Below, in pieces: positions 37,501-49,348 of a stretch of DNA of 64,000 nt. This DNA is from Takakia lepidozioides (taxonomy: Eukaryota; Streptophyta; Takakiopsida; Takakiales; Takakiaceae). The stretch's first letter is position 1, and each line of letters begins with the position of its first letter. The notes under the pieces were generated by a model, which was given only the letters and a program-made list of their open reading frames with translations, did no database searches and was not told the DNA's origin. Location: assembly GCA_030704615.1 (NCBI GenBank), contig CM060734.1, forward strand, positions 56,870,042 through 56,934,041. Reading direction: 5' to 3'. A program made the position numbers and the translations under genes.

Positions 37501-37857
37501 CTGCAAACAAAACAACAGGAACCCTGCAGCTAGTAGGCAACCATGCCCGATAGAGTGGGGGTTCTGACTTCTCTTCAAACAAATGGTCCTCAGATGACAC
37601 TATACCTGCATTTTCTTGATGGCTGAGCCATCCTTGTTGAAATGGAGCTCCTTTGCCATGCTGGTGGTCTGAACTCTATGCACCATTGTCCTGCTTTGCT
37701 GCTTGTTCCCAACATGAAAGGACACATGCCGCAAAGCTGTTGTCGAGCCAAGTGATTGAGCACCCTTTCCAGTCAAAAAGGAAGAGGGTGACACCTTGGA
37801 CTTGTTGAGAGAACTTGTTGTGTGCACAGCCGCAATGCTCCCCAAAGTGGCTGCCAT
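31513..37857 (-). CDS. CPN60B: Chloroplast chaperonin 60 beta subunit
   Basis: Fourteen GT-AG exons on the minus strand: 37857-37606, 37350-37225, 37037-36900, 36734-36639, 36272-36030, 35842-35608, 35288-35119, 34816-34739, 34556-34485, 33984-33880, 33674-33582, 32621-32529, 31906-31777 and 31526-31513, giving 1845 nt (614 residues). The first 65-70 residues are Ser/Thr/Lys-rich, a chloroplast transit peptide, followed by [17 protein letters not shown]. GroEL hallmarks are [29 protein letters not shown] (nucleotide site), [31 protein letters not shown], the Cpn60 signature [12 protein letters not shown] and a GYGY C-terminus. The protein assembles with Cpn60 alpha and Cpn20/10 to fold stromal proteins such as RbcL. 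An acceptor at 37869 implies an intron in the 5' UTR. Exon 14 is only 14 nt. No lesion is seen. Confidence 0.97.
32994..33521 (-). mobile_element. LINE-type reverse transcriptase C-terminal fragment in a CPN60B intron
   Basis: The minus-strand frame of 175 codons lies wholly inside CPN60B intron 11. It carries the cysteine/histidine pattern [18 protein letters not shown], typical of the zinc-binding region after the RT domain of plant LINEs. An RAGS-containing block is present twice near its start ([20 protein letters not shown]), suggesting a local duplication. It is in the same orientation as the host gene and is spliced out with the intron. The element is severely 5'-truncated, and no poly(A) or target duplication was defined. 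Confidence 0.7.
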
Positions 37858-40670
37858 CCTTCCAAATCCTGGTTGGCAATAACAGGGTCAATTAGCACCC
37901 TAAATGTGCAAGGTTAAGGAATCCATGATCTCCCAAGCGATGGTACGCGAGAGAGAGAGAATAGACAGAGATGGATTTCAAAACAGAAGGCGTGCGATTT
38001 ATAGGAAATATAGTGGGGTTTGAAGGACTCTCTAGAGTGTTCTACAATAATAACCATCTTCCCACTTGGTCCTCCATTACCTCGGAGAATAAATACAGAC
38101 ACGACAATGCCATTATCAGCCTCTGTAAGGGACTAGAACTTCAAAATCATGGGCGAGGATAATACACCAACTGCTCCGTTTTCGTAGTTGAAACTAATGA
38201 CATTCAGGAGAAACGTAATGCATGCGCACTGTGCATATCGCAATATCAATGTCACCCCACTCTGGACCATCGGCTATTGTCCATCTCAAAGAGAACTCAT
38301 ATTTCTCGTTGTTCAGTACTTTACTCTAGTAGTGAAGGCACAAAGACAATCCTGCGGGACTGCACAACATCACACTACACTGCCAATGCTCTCTTTGCCC
38401 ACCCCCCTTGCACAAAAGAAAGATAACACGAACAGAACAGACCCATGGACAAAACTTGTGAACATCATAACCACAGAGACAAAACAAAAAACTAAAGACA
38501 AAAGAGGAACCCACACCAAGCTCCAAGCTCCAAGTGTTTTTAGCTTACCTCAAAATGGGAACACAAAAGAACCCACAGCTGATTGTCACCACACGTTCAA
38601 TGATCGACAAACTGCACCGCGGCAAAATGAAAGGGACGAGGGAGATGGGCGATGAGTCTAGAACCTTCTCTCTCGATTAGAGGGATGAATGGGAAGTGAA
38701 CTGTACAGGGAATCCCACAGATACCATTCGTAGATGAAACAGTCTATGGATCTGGCATATTATCAGCGTCATACCGACCTAAGTACATCATGTGAGAGAA
38801 GCAGCAGCTTACTCTTCGAGCCTACAAACTTCCCCACACAACTCTCCCGGGCCATCGTCCAGTCTGATCATAGCTCATGGTTTAGCAGTGGTGCAGGAAA
38901 CAAATTAATGTCCATCAGGTCGCGCAGGAGTCCATCGTCGCTAGCGAAAGAAAATGGCAGAGACTAATAAGGAGTTGATGGAGTTGATGGCCACCCCCTC
39001 AAGCTATATCCATGTATACTGACTAAATGAAGAGGTATGGACAATATCCATCTATCTTTAGCTTTCCGAGGACATCAAATTGGGGTTGGAGATAGCATTT
39101 GTTTCCTACACGAACGGTGCGAAGTTCTAGTGTTTTGCAGATTCATTCCAGGAATTTCAGCATTCGCTTCCTGGAGTATTGGAATGTCCAGCACATCAGA
39201 ACCTAGCATCATACATGTGCCCTTGCCCAGGGAAAGCGTATGTCCAGCTGATCTCAACCTTTCTGTCCTGATGTCGATGTTACGGTCTTTCAAGTCTTTC
39301 GCCCTTTTACCTTATGCACATGACTAGTTCTGACCTGTAGCCCAAAGGTGATGTGTCTCTTAATTAGTAGTTCGGCAGACTTGGAAGTTCGCCTTTGGAA
39401 GATTTTGCAGATAAACTTTAAATTTTTTGCTATGGTCGCTTTTTTCTCCCTATTTTTCCCTGACAGGACAGATGTAATAAGGTTTGTCCCTGTAGAGGCG
39501 GTCCGCCAGCAGGTCCATAAACCCTAAACCCTCAACCCTAAGCATATATTTGGAGCACACTATCCATCCAAGCTTATGAGATATATACCTGGTAACAGAT
39601 GACTTGAAAAGTATACGGCCCCATGTCCCTTAAATTCGAATAAAGAAAAAGTGGAAAAAGAATCACATAAGGCGCGAAGAGTGGGTAACCACTGAAGCCA
39701 CCGGAATCGACCACCCTGAAAAATATATTGCATAAAACATGTTTTGCATGTGTGGAAGTAAGCAGAGAGAAAGAGAGAGAGAGAGAGGATGCAGACAATA
39801 GCCGGCATAAATGGAAGTAAGCCTTGGCCATCTCAGTAGTAACTCCTCATTCATTCCAGGAGAATAGGCGAAAGTCTCACCTCTACAAAAAGAAAAAACT
39901 CTCTCCATGTCTGAGATACAATTAGCCAGACTCTGGGTGAAATACAAACCTTGTCTTCGCATCCAGATGCAACTTATGAATACTTATGGAAACAACTCAG
40001 AACTGCAGTACTAAATGGGTCCGCAAGTGCCCTATCTATATAGTGGCCACCCCATAAACAAATAGGACTTAGCACCCCTCAAAAAATTAGCCACCATAGT
40101 TATAACAAGCCCCAAATGGCAATGGGCTCTCTTGCTTTGGCAAAACACAAGAGGAAGGAAAGACTAAGGGGCATGACTTAGCACAACACATCAATCAGCA
40201 CGTTGACACAGTGTAAGGTCCTTTGACCACTTTTCTCCATTGACTGGAACATCATGCGTAGTCTCTCTCTACAAGAGAGCCAACAAAATCAATCACTCAG
40301 AGAAATGACACACAATTTTAATTTCATCAATCGGTTGCGTAGTGTCACCACCAGACTGACTCCAGACTCATCTTGCCTCCACTATGAAGATGGGGTGGGT
40401 AGAGCTATCATCTGTGCTATAGACAAAAGTTTCAAGCCAGTTCCATGTTTGATGCTTTGTTGATTTCAAATTGGACAAGCACGATAATTCAGAGGCCATT
40501 TCATGACGGGTTATCAATTACACCAAAGCTGTAGCGATAGCTGTTGGGACAGAAATTAGATGCGAAACTTCCAACCATTGCTCCTGTGTTGAGGACAAAC
40601 CAACTCCAGTGACACCAGAAAGCATGAGCATCGCACCCCTGGTGCATGTTGCAAGAAAACAAAGGTTGTA
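37858..40670. other. CPN60B upstream region and AKAP17A-like 3' flank
   Basis: On the minus strand an acceptor (CCAACCAG, ending 37869) lies 11 nt before the CPN60B ATG, so a 5' UTR exon should sit further upstream (higher coordinates), possibly around 38.1-38.7 kb. A short telomere-like tract (AACCCTAAACCCT, about 39519-39531) and a GA run (39764-39787) are present. No additional protein gene is recognised; the frames at 39560-39962 (minus) overlap the GA run and show no domain. Confidence 0.5.
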
Positions 40671-43600
40671 TCATCCAACCCTCCCTACCCTGCTGCGTAA
40701 CCGCTTTCCACTCCCTGCCTTGGCCTGAAACAAATCTTCCTTGCTCCGTGAGTGCTTCTCTGTACCTTGGTACTTCGAACTTCCGAGATTTTGGAGGAGG
40801 TCCAAGTCTGCCAGAGCCAGCATCTCAGATGTGGTTCTCCAAGCTGTGCTTTGTGTCACATCCACAGCCCAACGCTCCTCACAGTCCCTCTCCACTACTT
40901 CAGTGTAGTGTTGGTGCTCCAACTTCTCACTGCATAAATTCACCCAAAACATCAAGTAGTTGTGAGTAAAAGCTTTGATGTAAAGTTTAGCAGTACAAAA
41001 GTGCTTTCAAGGTATGCAAGTTTTGAATGTCTCAAAAACAAACCTCCTTGAGACATCACAGGGGAGATTTTAGATAAATGGTAATGTAGCAGGAAGTGTA
41101 TGACCTACAAAAACCATGCCAAGATACAACATAGCCAGCATTTGCAGGGAGTGCGATTTTCTCACTTTGTTTCTGAACCTAGACCCTGTCTCCTGCAAGT
41201 TCACTTCCTTGCATCTTCTGACATTAACGTCAATGAACACATCTCAGTTCAGAGGTTCCAGAGCTGATACCTCTTCAATGCTTCAGCATTTCCTTCCCAT
41301 CTGTCTGCAAATTGCTCCTGTAGTCTGCCCAACAGAGCAGACACCCTGGTTAAGCCGCTTGGCTCCCAATGGCTAATTCTGGGTCAACTCATATCACACC
41401 AGTCCCATGTAGTGTTTATATGCACCCGTCCATCCACCCACCCACCATGTGGTCGTAAGTGTGAAATGGCATACAACTAGTTTAAACATACCATGGTGAG
41501 TATCTCTGCAATTTCTTGACCTGAAGTGTCCGTGTTGACCAGCCAACACAATGATGTGTCCTTTGCTAATCTTGCCGGAATGACTGAAGCCCCTTTGGAA
41601 ACAAGGTGGTTTTGGCAATGCTGTTACAACTCACTGCATAGGTCCACCGAGGCTAGCAATGAAGGCAAAGAATGTGACTTTTGGTTGAACCCCACTGTTC
41701 ACATTTCATCAGTTTGAAACATGTTCCCAAACAAACACATTTTCTTGTAAAAGCACCATTCCAGACGCTCCTGATCTCATCAACCTTCAAAATGACATCG
41801 CATGTTATCTTACTTTATTTCCTTGTGGTGGTCGTGTTGCATTTTGTCTCCAAGTACTCGGCGGCCATCCTCTAGCCCATCTATTTCTTCCTTGGATTGC
41901 CACCTCTCAAACAACTGATCATCATCTGACTGGTGACTCCGGCCTTCATCCCTCCACAAAGCTTCCTGCAATAAGAAAAACAAGAGTTGAAAACAAACTT
42001 GCAAGCAGTCTCTCTTTCACGAACTTCATACCTCATCTTAACACAACAGGGGACAGCATTCCACACCTTCACAGCCACCTCCTCACCCCCAACACTCACC
42101 ATTTTCCATTTATGGACATGCACCCTTGTTTGACAAAGGATGCACCACCATTAACCTAAACTACCTGACCATTTCACACAGGTACTGCAAGACACTCATA
42201 AAGACAAATAAGCATGAAGTGAAAGCTTGAATACAGCCATCACCATCCTTTGCATCCCTCCTTAAACCCCACAAGCACATATTCCCATCGACACAGACAT
42301 CTGGCCTGACTAGACTACCTCTATCTACCACCATCCCGTTGGCCACTAATCATGCTTGTCCAGACCCCACCACTACACCCTCATTACTGCCGGTGTCATA
42401 TGGTTGGTTGTATTGCTGATGGATTGGGGGGGTAGCTTGTGAGGGTGGAGACTCGAGGTGGATGTGGTTGTGGTGGTGTAGATAGTTGCGTGAGTGTGGG
42501 AGGGTTGAGTGAGTAGGGGTAATGCCCAAGGGAGATATGGAGTGGGGTAGTGGTACCTCTCTCACCCACATATGGTTCTTAAAGACACAAAAATGTCAAC
42601 CTGGCTCCAGTTGTATCTTCAGTTATGAAGTGTTGGAAAAGGTTTTTCAACAGACTGGACACTGAGTACCATCCACCAGTCTTCAGGAGGGTGCCAGTGG
42701 ATGCAGGAAGTAACTGGGAAAATGACCTCATCCTTCATGGCCCTCTTCCAGATCTGGCTGAACACATTTGCATGATATATGAACCAATTCCCGTGCGGTA
42801 GAGCACCCTAAGACAGTCTTTCATTCAAGAGGAATTGTACAAACCAAGGTGAGACTCATCAAAAGGATTCAAAGGCATCCTCCTCCATCCCCTGCATAAG
42901 CTCTATAGCAAGGGTTCTACAACCAACCAACTGATACAGAGGACGGAGAGGTTGGATCCAACCTCAACCTGGAATTCTAGTGAGCAATAAACAGTAACAC
43001 TTACACATCTGCTTCCCAAACACCACCTCAGTTTCAAAATGGTCCATGAAGTTTACAAGCCATTACCAAGCTCAAGACAATCCAGATGAAGCCAAAAGGT
43101 ACAGATGCCACACCTCAAGGCGGTTTTCAGGTTCATGCTTTGGTTCTTCCTCACACCCATGCTGTTTATGCATAGGCTTCTCCTCAAATTCTCTCTGAAG
43201 CCACTCCCCATCTTCTCTCTCCCTTTCTTCCTGTCAGCTCCCAGCATGGCCAGTTCCCAACGCAACCCATGTCATTCTCCCTCTCTTCTTCAAATTGCAC
43301 CACATCAATTCACAACAGATTAAGAGAGGCAAAGCTACACTGATTCAACTGGTGTACTGGTGTATTGGTGTATCTTTTGGGTATTACCTCATTTCTTGCT
43401 TTGCATAGGTCATGACAGAGGTTGGGGTTTTACTACCTTTTCTTCCTGAAAGATGGAAAGAAGAAGATATATTTCCCAATTCTTATTGGGGAGGGAAAAT
43501 AGCCTACATCCCTTGACCTTGCAAGCAAAGCGTATGACTCCACCAGATATATCCAAGGAAGTACAGGAGTTTAGAGTGTTTTGACAGGTGAGCCATCCGA

Positions 43601-46600
43601 AAATATGCCCTTCACAAACTTTAGTAAGAGAAAACAGACATAGAGAGGTCAAGAGTACAAGACAAATCAACTGGTTCCTGAATGGAAGTTACTAGCTTCT
43701 AAGACTCCTTACTGAGTCTGAGCACTTCCCAACAGTGGGTGCAACTGCACTCAGTTTGTGTCATATTCCCAGGAGATGTGAACAGCCCCAGCAAGCAACA
43801 ATTGAGGAAATAGTTAAGCCAGAACAGAATTTGAACTGAAGCAATCTAAAGCAGCATTCAAGAGCAGTCTGTGACCACACCTACCTTCATCATGGGATCT
43901 TCCACACCAGTCAGCCCCAAATCCTCCTGGGCCTGGGCAAGCTCTGCCTGTTGCTGGCGTTCTTCCTCCTCCCTAGAAAGAGATGAAATTGCAGCCCACA
44001 ACGGTGCACTGTCAAAGGAGCAACCAAAAGCCCACATCCAATCCTATCCTATCAAATCCTATCCTCTCTCACCGTGATTCTTTCTTCCCACAAACACTAC
44101 CAACCACTCAATTGGTTCAACCATGACCTTTTCATGGACACTTCAAGAGAGAAAGGACACCCACTGTCTAATTCATATTCAACATCCTTCTGTTGATGAA
44201 GAAAACAAAATAGCTTGCTGTCTGTCAAAGGAAAGAAAAGAGCCAAAACGAAACGCATGAACTGGTAACAGACTGCTTGGTCCATGCCTTTCTCCACAGA
44301 GCCACCCTGTTTAGGGCAGGCACACTAGCCCTCAGACAAGGATGAGAGATGACAAGAGGACCACGGAATCTCATCTAGGAGTACCCTCAAGAGGGATGTT
44401 GTTTCATATTTGGAAATAGCGATTAGGTTTCGGGAGACTGTAGTATGAGAACTAATTGTTATCCTCCATGACGTCACGAAAATTGGAACTTTTCATTAGA
44501 TCGCAGCGACATACCCACAGAAATGAACTGCCCTTGAGGTCCATACCCTCCGGAGAAGAAACTTATCTGTTTTGTAGATAGATAAGCATGTCCAAAATGC
44601 ACTATCACCTCCTATACAGCCTCTCAACTCAGCCCCCTACAAACCGTCTGCTTTAGAAATATTTAGCAGCTTCACTGCCAAGCTCATAACCAAACCCTCT
44701 TCCATTAAATTTGGTCTCTGTCAGAATGCTTGTCTGGAAGTTAACCAAGTCAGATATTTCAAAAAGTCTAGTTGGTTCAAATGAGCCAACTGACACCACC
44801 ACCTCAGCTTGAAGTCATCTTTTCTAGACATTGTGGGGAGAGGAACTGCAGATGAGCAGATTTGAAGTCTGGAAGCTCTGGAATTCGCTGACACACCGTT
44901 CTTGAGCGCAGGAGGCTTCACTACTATGAGCCTCTTGTTAGTGGGCACTTATTGATGGCAGCCTTCCTCACAAGGAGGATCTAGACACAACTCATGGCTG
45001 GGTTTGTGTATCTTTCTCCATCTATCTGCTTACGCTTGGCCCCATTAGCGTGGGAAGGGCTAAGGAGGGGGCAGTAAACTGGCATGCTATGATGACCATA
45101 ACAGCGCCATGTCATGGATACAGTGAACGCTTTAAGATTACAATGTCAGTGAAGGTGAAACCTATAATATACCATTCAAGAGTTTTGTCATGGGGAAGGG
45201 TGTGAAGTCACATGTGTTGGCACATACCTGGAAAACCTCTAAGTATAATTCTCTCTTCTATACTCTTTGATTTTGGTGAAGATGTGGAAGAGAAGGGCTG
45301 ACATCAACATACACCTCTCGATGATGTCTGCGGATGACTTGGCAGACATGAGGGGTGACTCTCACAGCTGGAAGGGTTGCCTGTATTGTTATTGGCCATA
45401 GTTATCAGGAGTTTTTACTGGCAGTTTGATTGCACATGCTCAACAGGTGGTGGAAACAAGCCAAAGAATGATGTTCTCACTTCCAACTGCAGGACAATTT
45501 TCCCAGAGCAGTGACTGGATTTATGCTTTTTATTGTATTGAGATCTGCATTAGTGCTTTGTCAAAGGGCGAGCCCATGCATAGGCTCATAGTGAAGTAAT
45601 TGGCACAAGAGGTAGAAAGTCTCTCTTTTCCTCCCATCTGTTCAAGACTGTCCTTTATTGCCAAATGTGGAGTGCTGGAGTGACAAGTGAACAAAAATAA
45701 CACAAGATGGGAGGGATCCCACCTCAAAGCCTGGGCCCTCTCTTCCAACTTGAGCTTCTCTCGTTCAATGTGCACCAGCTCAGCCTGACGGGCCTCGATC
45801 TCAAGTCTCCGTGCCCTTTCCGCAAGCTGCTGGCGCGCTTGTGCTTCCAGCCTCTCCTTCTCAAACTTCCTGCACTGTATATTCCTCTGACTGAAGTAAC
45901 TCTCTCTATCCCAGTCCACCACATAGGTTGCTTTGAAGCTTGAGCCTTCCTGAAAGGAATAAGCTCTGTCAGTAACTAAGCAGAGAATCAGGAATCAGGT
46001 CTTGATCTATGGAGAGAGGGAGGGGACAATGAGAAGAGGAGAGAGCCAAAGCAGGACACTCGATGCTTTTTGGTCACTGCAAAAGAGATAGATATTATTA
46101 ATACATTGAGTCACAACTAAACTACTAACTCCATTTGGTTCGTGAGACAGAAAACAACACAATTATCTGTTATTAGGGAACAACCGGACAGGCATTACAG
46201 CACCCGCTGCATTGACAGCCATGCACCATGGAAATTCTGCAGAAGCTTTGACCCCTTTCCTCCCTCTTTGCAACCCTATCAATAAAAACCCACCTTCTGC
46301 ATGGCACAGCCACAAAAAGCCTCCATTGCATTGCAAAAACTGTCATGATTCTCGAACTGTACCCACACTTGGCACTGAAGTGCAGCTGCCAGGGCCCCAG
46401 GCTCTTTTGCCACTTTGCTCACATCTCCATTCCCCGTCACCTCCAGGTTCCTGGCAAGAAACAGATTCTGATGACACGGCAAGCAACATATGCTCCCCCT
46501 CTCTCTTTCTCTCTCGTCCTGTAGGGTGAGGGGAGAGTAGCACTACCCTGAATAGAAGATGAGGCAAAGCTGCCCTTTTCTAGACAAAATGCAATCCAAA

Positions 46601-49348
46601 GAGTCAAACTTGTGTTTGGGACCAGCAACACTAAACACAGTCTTGCGGTTAGGGCACCATTAAGAGAGTGGGGGATCCAACATACATAACAGCATGCCAG
46701 AAGAAATGTCTCCTGCAAGGATTATGGCCGCAAAGCTGCCACGTAATGGCATTAGCAATGCAACCAAGCCTATATGCTTCCCCCCGATATTTACAAAGCC
46801 CTTCCTTTCTTTCTATTACGGGCTTCCACAGATACTAAGCCTACCTAGTACATCTGCTAAAGGGGCCCAACAAGTACATCTACACGAGAAATAATCCAAA
46901 TACATGAACATTGAAGTTTCCTCAATGCCGGATTTCAAACAACTTTTCCATGCACAATACAAAGAAGACACAGCAACAGCTCCCAACACAAACACAATTA
47001 GTTATACTGGCAAAGTGCCTTACATGCACCTTGCATGGTGGCACAATTCAGCCTGAGAACCTAGACTGCCATGTTTTATTGCAGTCTCCCTTAAAACATA
47101 CAGAAGATGCCTGGCTTACACTTGATATGGACGCTTCCACCATTAGAGGAGCTTTGCAGACGACACAGCTTATTATGAAAAGTGGTTGGCTGATTACAGC
47201 CAGAACACATACTTCATGAAATGCTTTTGCAGCTGATATGGTCTGTAAGGAGAAAAGTTCTACAATCAAAGCTTAAATGATTAGTTTTTTTCGCATTACA
47301 GCTGTACTGATAAGGATATCCTGAATTTAGAGCTAAAATCAGCATTGCAAAGTTACCCTAAGTCGAAGATCAGGTAACTCTTCAAGTTTGAAGAGTTCCC
47401 CAAGACTAGAGAAGATGAATACCTGATATCCCCAAATTTTGAGAAGATCGTGTGTGTGACTAAGACAGAAGCTTTGGAAGATACACGTGTCTCTGCAAAC
47501 CATCGCGATGGCACGCCTTTCAATACGAGTGTGTTGGGTCGTTCGGCTGCTTTTCCTGCCTGGTAACCTGGTAAAAGCATGATGAAAACCAGATGTACAT
47601 GGTTGGTCACAGCAGCAACAGTAAAAATTTGTCCTTGCTGAGCTCCAATGTGAATTTATCACACATTCACAGCAACTACTGAAGGACCGCATGCCCACCT
47701 ACTTATATCTCTTTCCAATTACGACATTATGTAGCCCAATTTGTAACAAGTGACATCCCTCAGCTAATGACTTTTGTTCTTTCACCTGGATCTGCAGGCT
47801 GTTTAATCCCAAACCATAATGCAGATCTGAAGTCAAGCAAGGATACGATGATGCCTATTGAGGGGCATTGACAGCACATGCAACATTCCCAAGCATATGA
47901 CTGAATCTATGATAGGTAGGCAGGAGGGCGGCAAATCAGTGACCTCCATGACCACTAGACCTTTAGACCTCGAGAGGTCTCCATGACCTTTAGACCTCAG
48001 TGACCTCTAAAGGGAAGAAGACCTCCATTTTCGAACAAAGAAAAGCTTCATAGTCATATTCCAACCCTTGAGAAGATAGAAAATTTTAGCTCCGAAGGCA
48101 AAATATGGTGATGGCTCCATAGGAATCATACAAGGGAAACTGTGCCAGAATATCAACATGAAACACTGTTTTGGAAAATTGCTACTGTCTTCATAAACCT
48201 AAGGGAAGTCAGCAAGTCACATCCACCCTAGTCGCCTCTAAGGCGAAGTCCAAGATCACTTCTGCATCATGAACAGGTGGTTCAATTTGCTCCAGCCTTC
48301 AAAAGTTGGAGACACATTGGACAATTTTCCAAATAATAAACCAGGGGACTGTGGTATGACATCATCAGTGAGCTGATAACCGCATTGGTGCTCCTATGCT
48401 CAAATCCCTGGTCCTCTTGTTGACCGTCATCGGAATAAAGATGAGAGCTCCTTGAGGTGAAGGGCAATTATTTCGCAGGGTACCGCGCAATGGGGTTGCT
48501 CGACATGTCGTAGAGAAAGAAGTACTGAATACAAATATGAGTGGTGAAGTGTTGAGCACATTTTTACCATCCGCCTCCATCATATCATAAAATGCAACCC
48601 TGAAGCACAAACTCTCTGAACTCCCTGCCTGTCTAAAGGCGAGGTCCAAAGCTGCAAGTGTTTGTTGGAATTCTGCGGAAAAATGCACCCTGCTGTCATG
48701 GTCTGCAATCTTCCGAATTGCTCACGTATGGGGTTTTGATAGGACAGAACCCGTATTACAACTACGGTCGGTTGGGGACTCCTTGCCTCTCCGAAAGCAC
48801 ACTCAGGAACACACAGAAGTCCTCTTTGAAACGACTACATGCTTCACATGGCTTGCGGTTAGTAGTTAAGCATTATACCGAAGATACGACGCACCTCTTA
48901 GAGCAGCCTCCCATGAACGCTTCGCCGCCTCGAACGAGTTTCTCTCCTGCGACCGCGCTGAACACCGAAGCTTCAGCCCGCCCACGTTGAGCACTACCCC
49001 ACCCACTACCTCTATAATCAAAGACGCCATGTCATCTCTCCCGCTATACCTATTCTTCTCGCCCTTGGCCTGTGAACAGCCCCACAGATGCAATACAACC
49101 TCTGCAATGGGTTCCTCCCGCCGCTTCTTGAACAGATTTTTCTCTCTTCGAACCACCAGGTCCCTGTCAGAGAGTGAGAGAGAGAGGCGATTCTTCAACA
49201 GGGTAGTGAGAGCCTCCTTGAGTTGCCATTCATCGACAGGCTTCACTGAAACATCTGCGCGCGTCACAGAGACAAGAATTGCAATGCAGGGCAGCAGAGA
49301 CAGGCCGTCCCCCAACTCCACCACCTCCCCCGTGGCTGCTGCCACCAT
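40671..49348 (-). CDS. AKAP17A/XE7-like protein (plant splicing-factor-related family)
   Basis: My model on the minus strand: 49348-48895, [optional 48702-48568], 47546-47423, 46450-46294, 45949-45723, 43972-43885, 43230-43114, 41965-41814 and 40929-40671, with all junctions GT-AG and phases consistent (525 residues, or 570 with the optional exon). The N-terminus (VELGDGLSLLP, SVKPVDEWQLKEAL, SLSDRDLVVRREK, KKRREEPIA), the block VLKGVPSRWFAETRVSSK with LVTHTIFSKFGDIRNLEV, and the RRM-like QVWVQFENHDSFCNAMEAF match, from memory, the plant proteins named A-kinase anchor protein 17A-like. A Glu/Arg/Gln-rich coiled coil follows (EKERLEAQARQQLAERARR). Human AKAP17A is a nuclear speckle protein that binds splicing factors and PKA. 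The start at 49348 and the last two exons are the least certain parts; an alternative final exon is noted elsewhere. Confidence 0.75.

Noticed and set aside
39560-39962. Minus-strand ORFs between CPN60B and the AKAP17A-like gene
   Set aside because: Three overlapping frames run through a GA/CT microsatellite, with no domain or splice context.
42161-42346. Further coding after the 42350 stop in the AKAP17A-like gene
   Set aside because: It is separated by an in-frame TGA, lacks an acceptor of the right phase and shows no family similarity.
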